NCBI GenBank assembly: GCA_963762165.1 | Contig: CAVXJN010000001.1 | Location: forward strand, 124,001 to 188,000 | Length of the DNA stretch: 64,000 nt | DNA from: CAVXJN01 sp963762165 | Lineage (GTDB): Bacteria; Pseudomonadota; Gammaproteobacteria; JASBUN01 | Direction: 5' to 3' | Shown here: positions 53,956-63,036 of the stretch, in pieces | Position numbering within the stretch: position 1 is the stretch's first letter | Layout of the letters: each line of letters begins with the position of its first letter | The notes under the pieces: generated by a model | What the model was told of the DNA's origin: nothing | The model's input: the letters and a program-made list of their open reading frames with translations, nothing else | Databases searched by the model: none | Translations under genes and position numbers: made by a program

Positions 53956-55689
53956 ACGCGTCGTCGTCGACCCTGTTACCCGTATCGAGGGCCATTTGCG
54001 GATCGAAGCGCAAACCGATGGCGATACGATTACAGAAGCCTATTCATCGGGAACCATGGTGCGCGGTATCGAGATCATCTTGCGCGGCCGCGACCCGCGC
54101 GACGCCTGGGCTTTCGCCCAGCGCATCTGCGGCGTCTGCACGCTGGTGCATGGCATTGCCTCGGTGCGCGCGGTGGAAAATGCCCTGCATACAAGATTCC
54201 GCCCAATGCCCAGCTGATCCGCAATCTCATGATCGGCGCCCAGTATGTCCACGACCATGTCATGCACTTCTATCACCTGCACGCCCTGGACTGGGTCGAC
54301 GTGGTGTCGGCCTGGATGCCGACCCCAAGCAAACCTCCGAACTGGCCGCAGTCGAGCCCCAACTACCCCAAGACCTCACCTGGTTACTTCGCCGACGTCA
54401 AGAAAAGCTAAAGGACTTCGTCGAAACCGGTCAACTGGGGATCTTTGCCAATGGCTATTGGGGTCATCCGGCGTACAAGCTGCCGCCGGCGGCCAACCTT
54501 ATGGCGGTGGCCCACTACCTCGAAGCGCTCGCCTGGCAGCGGGACGTCGCCAAGCTGCACGCCATTTCGGCGGCCGCAACCCGCATCCCAACTTTTTGGT
54601 CGGCGGCGTGCCTTCGGCCATCAGCGTTCATGCCGGCGCGGGCGCCGGGCCGGTACCGGCGCGACAGCCATCAATCAGGTGGGGCTCGCCAAGGTGCAGA
54701 ATGTCATCGACAGCATGCGGCAGTTCGTCGATATGGTGTATGTGCCCGACACTTTGGCGATCGCTGGCTTCTACAAAGAATGGGCGCACCAGGGCGAAGG
54801 CGTCGGCAATTTCATGTGCTACGGCGATTTTCCCGCCGACGGCACCGATGACATCAGCAAGCTGCTGATCCCGCGCGGCATCATCCTCGACCGCGACCTG
54901 TCCACCGTGCACGAACTGGACCTGGACGCAGCCGACCAGATCCAGGAGTACATCTCACACTCTTGGTACGAGTACAGCAACGGCAAGGACAAGGGACTGC
55001 ATCCCTACGACGGCGAAACCAAGTTCGACTACGATGGTCCGCAACCACCCTACGAACAGCTCGATGTCGACAAAGGCTACTCGTGGTTGAAATCGCCGCG
55101 TTGGAAAGGCAAGCCCATGGAAGTCGGCCCGCTGGCGCGCGTACTGCTGCTGTATGCCAAGGGCCACGAACAGACCCGCTCGTTGGTGGACAGCACGCTG
55201 AAGCAGCTCGATCTGCCGGTGGAAGCTCTGTATTCCACTCTCGGCCGTACTGCCGCCCGCACCCTTGAGACGAAGATCATCGCCGACACCATGCAAACCT
55301 GGTATGACCAACTCATCGCAAATATCAAAGCCGGTGATGTGCGCACCTTCAACGACAAACTGTGGGAACCTTCCAGCTGGCCGTCCCAAGCACGCGGCGT
55401 CGGCTACATGGAAGCCCCCCGCGGCGGATTGGCCCATTGGATCGTGATCGAAGATCGCAAGATCGCCAATTACCAGGCAGTAGTGCCCAGCACCTGGAAC
55501 GCCGGACCTCGGGACGCGGCGGGCCAGCCCGGGCCTTATGAGGCTGCGCTCAAAGGCCACAAGCTGCAGATCCCGAAACAGCCGATCGAGATTCTCCGCA
55601 CCATTCACAGCTTCGATCCCTGCATCGCCTGCGCGGTGCATGTGACCGATCCGGAGGGGGAAGAGTTGGTAAAGGTCAAGGTTCTCTAA
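53948..55689 (+). pseudogene. hynL: [NiFe]-hydrogenase large subunit, Isp type, with about six indels
   Basis: Catalytic subunit of the group 1e-like hydrogenase. It begins MTERVVVDPVTRIEGHLRIE with L1 in RICGVCTLVHGIASVRAVENAL, then loses frame. Family sequence can be followed by correcting near 54190 (one missing base), 54312 (missing), 54348 (extra), 54405 (missing, in an A-run), 54567 (missing T) and 54650 (indel). Segments in different frames read IPPNAQLIRNLMIGAQ, SSPNYPKTSPGYFADVKK, LGIFANGYWGHPAYKLPP and FGGRNPHPNFLVGGVPSAI. From 54660 it is intact to L2, DPCIACAVH. All indels lie in 460 bases. Confidence 0.88.
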
Positions 55690-55703
55690 ATGAGGAAACG
55701 TTC

Positions 55704-56294
55704 ATGCGTGATGCACTCCTGAGTCACAAGTCTTTTCTATTCCTGACACTCGTGCTGGCGAGCGCTCCTGCGATGGCGCATCCTGGCGTCGGCACGGTCG
55801 TGGGATTCAACACCGGCCTCATGCACCCGCTGCTCGGCTGGGACCATCTACTGGCCATGTTGGCGGTGGGCCTGTGGGCAACGCAGCAAACCACCCGCAC
55901 CCGCTGGGGGCTACCTGCTGCCTTCCTGCTGGGAATGACGGCCGGAACGGGGGTCGGCGTGGCCGCGCTAGCGCTCACCGGGCTCGAACCCTTGATCTCA
56001 GCCACGGTTGTCATCCTGGGGGTACTCATTGCTGTCAACAGGAGCGTTAGCCTACCGAGCGCCTATGTGCTGTTGTTTTCGTTCGGTGCCGTGCACGGTT
56101 GGGCCCACGGCGTGGAGGCGCCCGCCGGACACGCCCACCTGATGTATGGATACGGACTGCTGCTGACAAGTGCCCTGTTGCACATCATCGGCGTCGGCTT
56201 GGGGGTCGCTTTCCGGCGCATGGGCGCCGACATATTTTTGCGATCGGCTGGACTGAGCATTTTAGCGGCCGGCGCAATGCTGATGGCCTACTGA
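55704..56294 (+). CDS. hupE: HupE/UreJ family nickel permease
   Basis: A 196-residue membrane protein. A cleavable signal (cleavage after AMA) exposes the family start HPGVGTVVGFNTGLMHPLLGWDHLLAMLAVGLW, with histidine and aspartate residues of the nickel-binding H-P-x2-G-x-D-H motif. About six helices, with further histidines at VHGWAHGVEAPAGHAHLMYG. It supplies nickel for both hydrogenases. It follows hynL by 14 bases and closes the operon. Confidence 0.93.
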   Translation: MRDALLSHKSFLFLTLVLASAPAMAHPGVGTVVGFNTGLMHPLLGWDHLLAMLAVGLWATQQTTRTRWGLPAAFLLGMTAGTGVGVAALALTGLEPLISATVVILGVLIAVNRSVSLPSAYVLLFSFGAVHGWAHGVEAPAGHAHLMYGYGLLLTSALLHIIGVGLGVAFRRMGADIFLRSAGLSILAAGAMLMAY

Positions 56295-56307
56295 TTCCCG
56301 GAAACCG

Positions 56308-57768
56308 TCACGCGACTGAATCAGAGTGCCGCACGGATGTGCGCCGGTTCATGGCCCATTTCAGCGCCGGCGGCGTCATCAGGGTCGTTGCGATCACCAT
56401 CAACACCAGCGCCGAAAACAGCGCGTCGCTCATCACGTTGAGGCTGCGACCGATCGCAGCGAAAATCAAACCCACCTCTCCGCGTGGCAACATGCCGATT
56501 CCGACGGCGAGGCGGCTCGCACCGCGTTGCGCGCCCCAGCCGCTGACCAGCTTGCCGACCGCTGCGGCGACGATCAGCCCCGCCGCCATGCTCACGACAT
56601 GCAGATCGACGAAGCTCTCGAGCTTGACCTGCACGCCCATCAGCACGAAGAAAATGGGAACCATGATCACTTCCAAAGGTGCGATCAGCTCCCGAATCGT
56701 GAAGCGGTGCTGTTCGACCTTGCCCCATGCGCGGAAATATGCGTCGTGTAAAATCACGCCAGCCGCAAATGCACCGACGATCGTGGCCAGACCCGCCAAA
56801 TTGGCGAACCAGGCCAGCACCATCACGAACAGAAACGCGATGAACATCTTCGCTTCGATGATGTCTAACCGGCACACCAGGCGAATTGTGAAGCGCAGGA
56901 AATACGGCCCCACAGCGAAGGCGGCAATCAGAAACAATGCCGCGAGCATGACAGTCGCTACGATGCCGCCGAGATCCGCACTGCCGGAAACGACGATACC
57001 GGATACCACGGCCAGCATCACCAGGCCCAGCACGTCGTCCATCACCGCAGCCCCTAGGATCACGCGGGCTTCATGGGAGTGCGTGGCATGCAGATCCTGA
57101 AGCACGCGCGCAGAGATCCCTATGCTGGTAGCGCCCAGCGTCGCGGCAACAAACAGATCGACGCTGAACGACAACTCCGGCATCAACACCCGCGCCATTA
57201 GAAAACCCAACAAAAACGGCGTTGCGACACCGATGAACGCTACCCGCAGTGATTCGCGTCCGACCGCACGCATTTCTGCGACACTGGTTTCCAGGCCGAC
57301 CAAAAACAACAGAAAGATCACGCCGTAGCGCGAAAACACATCCACTGCATGCGCCACTTGCGCCAGCGCCGCGCCCCCCGGCCCCTTCAGAATTGCAAGA
57401 ATGGCACCTGCGTCTTTCGGCCCCAATGCCGCAGCTGCCGCCTCTTGCAGAGGCTTGCCGGAAAGCGCCATATCCACCATATCGAACAGTGCTGGCCCTT
57501 GCCGCAGCACTTCGATGAAATCGAAGCCAAACCAGTAGCCGAAATTGCCCAACGCGACGCCCATGATCAGTTCCCCCAAGACCGAAGGCTGACCAAGTTT
57601 ACGCGCCGCAAATCGACCTAAGACCGCGAAAAACAAAATCCCAGTAACGCCCAGGATCACCGGAGCGATCGGATCCGTATGCACACCGTTGGCGGACTCG
57701 GCGAAACCTGGTTGTGCAAAGAGAACTCCGCAAGCAGCGATCCAATGTCCGCCAGCTTTACGAATCAT
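56308..57768 (-). CDS. CPA2-type cation:proton antiporter
   Basis: A 486-residue membrane protein of the Na+/H+ exchanger (CPA2/KefB-like) family. After a possible signal segment come twelve or more helices with LGRFAARKLGQPSVLGELIMG, DLFVAATLGATSIGISARVL and AAVMDDVLGLVMLAV; the DD pair corresponds to the ion-binding aspartates. There is no C-terminal RCK/TrkA-N domain. It lies 2 bases after the V-ATPase subunit D gene, so it is very likely the last gene of that operon and exchanges ions moved by the ATPase. It is convergent with hupE. Confidence 0.88.
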   Translation of the reverse strand: MIRKAGGHWIAACGVLFAQPGFAESANGVHTDPIAPVILGVTGILFFAVLGRFAARKLGQPSVLGELIMGVALGNFGYWFGFDFIEVLRQGPALFDMVDMALSGKPLQEAAAAALGPKDAGAILAILKGPGGAALAQVAHAVDVFSRYGVIFLLFLVGLETSVAEMRAVGRESLRVAFIGVATPFLLGFLMARVLMPELSFSVDLFVAATLGATSIGISARVLQDLHATHSHEARVILGAAVMDDVLGLVMLAVVSGIVVSGSADLGGIVATVMLAALFLIAAFAVGPYFLRFTIRLVCRLDIIEAKMFIAFLFVMVLAWFANLAGLATIVGAFAAGVILHDAYFRAWGKVEQHRFTIRELIAPLEVIMVPIFFVLMGVQVKLESFVDLHVVSMAAGLIVAAAVGKLVSGWGAQRGASRLAVGIGMLPRGEVGLIFAAIGRSLNVMSDALFSALVLMVIATTLMTPPALKWAMNRRTSVRHSDSVA

Positions 57769-57770
57769 GC

Positions 57771-58385
57771 TCAGTCACCGCGCAATACTTTTATCTGAAA
57801 CAAGGTATTGCGCTCCTCTTCCTCAAGGGCGCCATCGATAAATCGAATCGTCTCCCGATACCGAGGGATGACATTGTATTTCAATGCATTCACACGCTTT
57901 TGTGTCTTTCGTTGTTCGATCAACATTCTCTGCAAGGCCGTTTCCGCTTCACCCAACCTGGCCATCAGAAGCGCGAGCTCGGTCATTTTTTTCCTGGTCT
58001 CATCCAGGCTCGCATCGGTCCACAACAGTCCTAGAGGTTGCTGCGAAAGACGCGTCGCGGTGATGGTCGGGTGCTGCACACCCAGGCTGCTGCGGGGCAA
58101 GATCCGTACCGACAACGCTGGCGACAAGCCGATCGGCAGTTGTTCCAGCACCCGGTGGGCCATCCGCATCTGTGTAATCGCAAGACTGTGGTATGCATCG
58201 CTCAGGGCATCACGCACCCGTCCGCGCAACTTACGGTAATCTGCCAGACGCTCGTAGACCAAACGGGTAAGCAGCTCTCGCTTACGCTCCAATAACGTAT
58301 ATCCTTGCTCCAGGAATGCGACTTGTCGCCGCAAAGACAGCAAGTTGCTCTTGGTTGGTGGAACCTTCAATCGTTCTTGCATCAT
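57771..58385 (-). CDS. ntpD: V/A-type ATPase subunit D
   Basis: Central rotor-stalk subunit of 204 residues. It starts ERLKVPPTKSNLLSLRRQVAFLEQGYTLLERKRELL, which is the family signature, and ends with a long coiled-coil. It overlaps subunit B by 4 bases (ATGA). Confidence 0.94.
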   Translation of the reverse strand: MMQERLKVPPTKSNLLSLRRQVAFLEQGYTLLERKRELLTRLVYERLADYRKLRGRVRDALSDAYHSLAITQMRMAHRVLEQLPIGLSPALSVRILPRSSLGVQHPTITATRLSQQPLGLLWTDASLDETRKKMTELALLMARLGEAETALQRMLIEQRKTQKRVNALKYNVIPRYRETIRFIDGALEEEERNTLFQIKVLRGD

Positions 58386-59782
58386 GAATCCGTCGATTGG
58401 GAGCGATCATCCCAATGATGATAGCGGGCCAGATCCGCTTCGCTTACGCGCGTCAGACTTGCGGAAGGCAGGGTCGACAACAGTTCCCAGGCCAGGTTCA
58501 AAGTCTCGACAATACTGCGGTCTTGATGTTGATCCTGGGACACAAATCGCTCTTCGAATCCATCGGCGAACGACAAATAGCGTCGATCGGCATCCGACAG
58601 TTCTTCAGGTCCGATGATGGATGCGAGATTTCGCACTTCCAGCGCATGGGCGTAAGCCGCATATAGCTGACTCGCTACGCGGGGATGATCCTCGCGGGTG
58701 TAGTCCTTGCCGATGCCATCTTTCATCAGGCGAGATAGCGACGGCAGTACGCTCACGGGCGGATACACATCGTTACTGTGAAGCTCACGGGAGAGTACGA
58801 TCTGGCCTTCCGTGATGTAGCCAGTGAGATCCGGGATCGGATGGGTGATGTCATCCGAGGGCATGCTCACCACCGGTATCATGGTGATCGAGCCGTGCCG
58901 CTCCTTGACACGACCTGCACGCTCGTAGATCTCGGCGAGATCGGAATATAGATAACCCGGGTAACCTTTTCGGGCCGGCACGTCGCCCCTGGCCGTCGCA
59001 ACTTCCCGCAATGCTTCCGCATAGTGAGTCATATCGGTCAGAACCACCAAGACGTGCAATTCCAGGTCGTAGGCCAAATATTCAGCTGCAGTCAACGCCG
59101 TGCGCGGCAGAATCAAACGCTCAAGCGGCGGATCGTCCGCGAGATTGAGGAACATGACCACATTTCCGAGGACGCCGCTTTTTTCGAACTCGTCGCGAAA
59201 AAACCGCGCATCGGCGTATGTGACGCCCATCGCCGCGAACACCACGGCGAAACGCGACTCCTCCCCCGTGAGCCGAGACTGACGCACAATCTGCGCCGCC
59301 AGGCGGTTGTGAGGTAACCCCGAGCCTGAAAAGATCGGCAGCTTCTGTCCGCGCACCAGGGAATTCAGCCCGTCGATCGCGGATATCCCGGTTTGAATGA
59401 ACTCGCGCGGATAAGCCCGCGCGGCTGGATTAGTGGGTGCGCCGTTGACACTGCGGCGTAATCTGGATGCCAGTGGCGGCCGCTGGTCCCGCGGCTGGCC
59501 GATGCCGCTGAGTTCGCGGCCGAGCAAATCGCGGGAAAGCGCAATGTCGAATGGCTCCTCCAAAAATCGCACCCAGGTATGCTCGGGATCGAGTCCATCC
59601 GTGCCCTCGAAAACCTGCACCAGGATCGCCTCATCCGAACATCGGATCACCTGCCCATTGCGCAGGCGGCCCGCCTGGTCGCGTACCGCTACCCGGTCGC
59701 CATAGGCCACGCCGTCGATACCGCGCATGAACAACAAACCGCCCCGCGCAGCGATGGACTGTCGATATTCCTTTTGCCTCAT
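58382..59782 (-). CDS. ntpB: V/A-type ATPase subunit B (non-catalytic)
   Basis: A 466-residue nucleotide-binding but non-catalytic subunit of the V1/A1 head. The P-loop position reads FSGSGLPHNRLAAQI, the usual B-type degeneration. Other blocks are FIQTGISAIDGLNSLVRGQKLPIF, VVLTDMTHYAEALREV, GYPGYLYSDLAEIYERAGRV and TIPVVSMPSDDITHPIPDLTGYI-like. Overlaps A and D as ATGA. Confidence 0.95.
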   Translation of the reverse strand: MRQKEYRQSIAARGGLLFMRGIDGVAYGDRVAVRDQAGRLRNGQVIRCSDEAILVQVFEGTDGLDPEHTWVRFLEEPFDIALSRDLLGRELSGIGQPRDQRPPLASRLRRSVNGAPTNPAARAYPREFIQTGISAIDGLNSLVRGQKLPIFSGSGLPHNRLAAQIVRQSRLTGEESRFAVVFAAMGVTYADARFFRDEFEKSGVLGNVVMFLNLADDPPLERLILPRTALTAAEYLAYDLELHVLVVLTDMTHYAEALREVATARGDVPARKGYPGYLYSDLAEIYERAGRVKERHGSITMIPVVSMPSDDITHPIPDLTGYITEGQIVLSRELHSNDVYPPVSVLPSLSRLMKDGIGKDYTREDHPRVASQLYAAYAHALEVRNLASIIGPEELSDADRRYLSFADGFEERFVSQDQHQDRSIVETLNLAWELLSTLPSASLTRVSEADLARYHHWDDRSQSTDS

Positions 59783-61566
59783 GCGTCGTGCTCGTCGTTT
59801 TTGTACTCCGCGCCGACGCGCTCGAACGCCTCGACGATGTAGTCGCCGAACGCCCGCAGTTCATCCAACTGGGAGCTGTCGTAGTGACTTTTCAACCGTC
59901 GCGCCCGGGTGAGCACGTCCAGATTCAAAAGCTGCTGCACCGGAACCCCGCGTTCGAGCAGATCCTCACCGCGTCGATAAATCTGCAAACACAGGTCCAG
60001 CAGCGCAAATTGCTTTTGCGGCGAAGCAAAACTGTCGATCTCATCAAGCGCGCTTTGCTGCAACACCGCTTCACGGATCAGCGCGGCAATTTCCAAGGCC
60101 CAGCGTTGATCGGGTGACAAGGCCTCCGGACCGACCAAATTGACGATACGGCCTAATTCCTCCGCCTGGGACAACAATCCCAATGCCTCGGCACGCCGTT
60201 TCTCCCACGCGGGATCGACTTCTTTCGACCACCATTGAGCCGCTCTCGAGACGCTATCGGAGAAGCTTTCGGTCCAGGAAACCGACGGATAATGGCGCGC
60301 GTCCGCCAACTCCTTCGACAACGCCCAAAAAGTTTGGACGATTTCCTTGGTGTGGCTGGTCACGGGCTCCGAGAAGTCTCCTCCCGGCGGCGATACCGCA
60401 CCAATCAGGGTGACGGAACCACGGTCTCCGGCCAAGGTTTCGACTCGACCTGCTCGCTCATAGAATGTCGCCAGGCGCGAAGCCAGATAGGCCGGGTACC
60501 CCTCTTCGACTGGCATCTGTCCGAGACGCCCGGACACCTCGCGCAATGCTTCGGCCCAACGGCTGGTCGAGTCTGCAACCATGACGACATCGTAGCCCTG
60601 ATCGCGATAATACTCGGCCATGGTGACACCGACATAGATCGACGCTTCCCTCGCGACCACCGGCATATTGGACGTGTTGGCAACCAGAAACGTACGTTCC
60701 ATCAGCGAACGTTTGCTGTGCGGATCGGTCAGCTTCGGAAAGCTCTCCAGTATATCAACCAACTCGTTGCCGCGTTCACCACAGCCCACATAGATGACCA
60801 CGTTGGCATTGGCCCAGCGTGCGATCTGCTGTTGCACCATGGTCTTGCCGGCGCCGAACGGGCCGGGCACAGCGGCTTTACCTCCCTTGAGCAGCGGAAA
60901 GAACGTGTCGAGGATGCGTTGTCCGGTCAACAATGGCGCGACGGCGTCATCCCGTTGCCGATACGGCCGTGGAGTACGGACCGGCCAACGGTGATACATC
61001 TGCAGACTACGCTCCTCGCCGTCCTGCGTACGCACGCGCGCGATCTCGTCTTCAATGACGTATTCGCCCGCCGCCGCCAGATTCAGGAGTTCGCCAGTCA
61101 CATTCGGCGGCACCAGAATCCGATGGACAATGGTCTCGCTCTCGGTGACCGTACCCAACACCGCGCCGGCTGCGATGGTCTTGCCGATCTCCAACTCGGC
61201 GGGCTCGAATTGCCAACGGCGATTTCGATCCAGCGACGGGATATCCAATCCGCGGCGGATCTGGTCGCCGCTCGCTTGATAGATCTTTTGCAACGGACGC
61301 TGTACGCCATCGAAGATCGCGCCCAGCAGACCCGGGCCGAGTTCCACCGACAACGGACGCCCCAACGACTCGACCGATTCTCCAATGCGCAGCGAATCGG
61401 TACTTTCGTAAACCTGGACCATCGCTGTCAGGCCGTCGCGCTCGATGACCTCACCCAGCAACCCCAATTCCCCGAGACGCACCTGTTCGCCATTTGGAGC
61501 GCCCGGCAACTCCGCGGTCACCAACGGACCGTTGATCGCGACGATTCTACCCATGCACCAATTCAT
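59779..61566 (-). CDS. ntpA: V/A-type ATPase catalytic subunit A
   Basis: Catalytic subunit of 595 residues. Walker A is GPFGAGKTMVQQQ and the arginine-containing block is DSTSRWAEALREVSGRL. The non-homologous insertion typical of A subunits (about 90-190) is present. GYPAYLASRLATFYERAGRV and GAVSPPGGDFSEPVT follow. Overlaps subunit E by 20 bases and B by 4. Confidence 0.96.
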   Translation of the reverse strand: MNWCMGRIVAINGPLVTAELPGAPNGEQVRLGELGLLGEVIERDGLTAMVQVYESTDSLRIGESVESLGRPLSVELGPGLLGAIFDGVQRPLQKIYQASGDQIRRGLDIPSLDRNRRWQFEPAELEIGKTIAAGAVLGTVTESETIVHRILVPPNVTGELLNLAAAGEYVIEDEIARVRTQDGEERSLQMYHRWPVRTPRPYRQRDDAVAPLLTGQRILDTFFPLLKGGKAAVPGPFGAGKTMVQQQIARWANANVVIYVGCGERGNELVDILESFPKLTDPHSKRSLMERTFLVANTSNMPVVAREASIYVGVTMAEYYRDQGYDVVMVADSTSRWAEALREVSGRLGQMPVEEGYPAYLASRLATFYERAGRVETLAGDRGSVTLIGAVSPPGGDFSEPVTSHTKEIVQTFWALSKELADARHYPSVSWTESFSDSVSRAAQWWSKEVDPAWEKRRAEALGLLSQAEELGRIVNLVGPEALSPDQRWALEIAALIREAVLQQSALDEIDSFASPQKQFALLDLCLQIYRRGEDLLERGVPVQQLLNLDVLTRARRLKSHYDSSQLDELRAFGDYIVEAFERVGAEYKNDEHDA

Positions 61567-62197
61567 CCATCTCCACAGCCTTGCCGAACAACCGTTCGAT
61601 CAAGGTTTCATGGAGTTTGCGTTCCCAACGTTCGAATCTTCCCTCGAAGGTATTGTCTATTTGGATGGAATCGTCGAGGCCGTGCACGCGCACGCCGCCG
61701 ACGTCTCGATGACATTGATCACTGAGCAAAACACGTTTCCCAGGTATTACCTCCTGACACAACACCTCCCAATCACCGCGCACCCGCTCACGATCGCGCT
61801 CGTTGAACTCGGCGACAACTTCCGGCTGTTCCAATGCGGTGACCGCTTCTTTCAGCAGCCGTTTCAGAATAGGTAAGTAAGCCTTTTCATCATTGACCAA
61901 CTCACGGAGGGAGTCGCGCATGCGCTCCAAGGCCGACTGGGTCAGCGACCACCGTAGCTGATCGAGTTGTTCGTGCACCTTCAATTCGCTCGCTTGTACG
62001 CGACGGCGATAATTACGTTCAGCGGATGCCTTCGCCAACAATACTTCGCGTTCCTCGCGCAATTGCAGGCGTTCGTTTTCTTCGCGGATGATACGGTCTT
62101 GATTTTGCCTGCCCAAGGACAATGCTTCGTCTGCGAGGCGTTGGGCTCGCTCGAGCAAGGCAGTCTCCAGATCGTCGACGTCCGCTTCAGAGCCCAC
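61547..62197 (-). CDS. ntpE: V/A-type ATPase subunit E (peripheral stalk)
   Basis: A 216-residue subunit: long charged N-terminal coiled-coil (about 5-110), then a globular C-terminal domain. It starts at GTG 62197 with GGAGG 6 bases upstream; a longer frame begins inside the subunit F gene. Assigned by position, length and architecture; sequence conservation of this subunit is generally low. Confidence 0.85.
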   Translation of the reverse strand: MGSEADVDDLETALLERAQRLADEALSLGRQNQDRIIREENERLQLREEREVLLAKASAERNYRRRVQASELKVHEQLDQLRWSLTQSALERMRDSLRELVNDEKAYLPILKRLLKEAVTALEQPEVVAEFNERDRERVRGDWEVLCQEVIPGKRVLLSDQCHRDVGGVRVHGLDDSIQIDNTFEGRFERWERKLHETLIERLFGKAVEMDELVHG

Positions 62198-62555
62198 GAC
62201 TATCCTCCAAGGCATTGGCTCCCAGCACGCTGGTCACCAAATCTTCGATCAGGGGATGGTAGCTGTCTGGCGCGTCCAAAGGCGGCACTTCGACAACCAC
62301 GATTCGGTCACTGTCGGCGCGCGCACGCCGAAGTTGAGGACAGTCGCAGCGCGCGAGGTCAGGCTCCAACAGCACCAGGGCGCGCTGATTGTCGTCCATG
62401 AGTTCATCGAGCACACGCGCCACGGTGCTCGGATCCGCACCGGGCCAAGTTTCGAAGCCAACCAGAGCGAAACCTTGCGTCAGCGCGACACTACCCATGG
62501 CAATCATGCGCGTCTCGGCTTTTCCCGGCTGCACATCCGTGCCCGCCGTGCTCAT
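62187..62555 (-). CDS. ntpF: V/A-type ATPase subunit F
   Basis: A 122-residue small stalk subunit. After about 18 N-terminal residues, MGSVALTQGFALVGFETW begins the Rossmann-like family fold, which continues to ALVLLEPDLA and VVEVPPL. It overlaps subunit K by 4 bases and subunit E by 11. Confidence 0.85.
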   Translation of the reverse strand: MSTAGTDVQPGKAETRMIAMGSVALTQGFALVGFETWPGADPSTVARVLDELMDDNQRALVLLEPDLARCDCPQLRRARADSDRIVVVEVPPLDAPDSYHPLIEDLVTSVLGANALEDSRGL

Positions 62556-63004
62556 GGAATCTTACCCAAAAGCAGGATACTCACCACCAGTCCATAGATT
62601 GCAATCCCCTCCGCAAGACCGAGATAAATCAGAGTGCGGCCGAAGATTTCCGGCTTTTCGGCCAGGACTGCCATTGACGCCGCGCCCACCGGTCCCACAG
62701 CGATACCGGCACCAATGGTGGCGAGTGCGGTGGGGATGCCAATGCCGATCAACGCCAGCCCCAATCCCACCGATACTTCGCCGCGCCCGGCGGTCTCGGC
62801 CACTGGTTGCGCCATAGCGGCATCCACCGCGAAGAACAACAATCCGATCTCCGCCAGCACGAATGTAACCAAATTGGTACCCACGGAGCCTCGCAACCAA
62901 GCGGGTGCCGGGCGCTCCGGCGTGGGTGGTCGAACTTCCAACCAAACGCCGAGAACGATTACCGCGACCAGACTTATGCTCATCAAACCGACCATCCAAT
63001 ACAT
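62552..63004 (-). CDS. ntpK: V/A-type ATPase subunit K (proteolipid c)
   Basis: Rotor-ring proteolipid of 150 residues with about four hydrophobic segments. The C-terminal hairpin is typical: ATIGAGIAVGPVGAASMAVLAEKPE, then YLGLAEGIAIYGLVVSILLL with the ion-binding glutamate. The N-terminal hairpin is weaker. No glutamine of the Na+-binding type is seen beside the Glu, which favours protons, though this is not decisive. Confidence 0.9.
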   Translation of the reverse strand: MYWMVGLMSISLVAVIVLGVWLEVRPPTPERPAPAWLRGSVGTNLVTFVLAEIGLLFFAVDAAMAQPVAETAGRGEVSVGLGLALIGIGIPTALATIGAGIAVGPVGAASMAVLAEKPEIFGRTLIYLGLAEGIAIYGLVVSILLLGKIP

Positions 63005-63036
63005 ATTCGAATCTCCGTATGCGCTGCTTTCGAATC

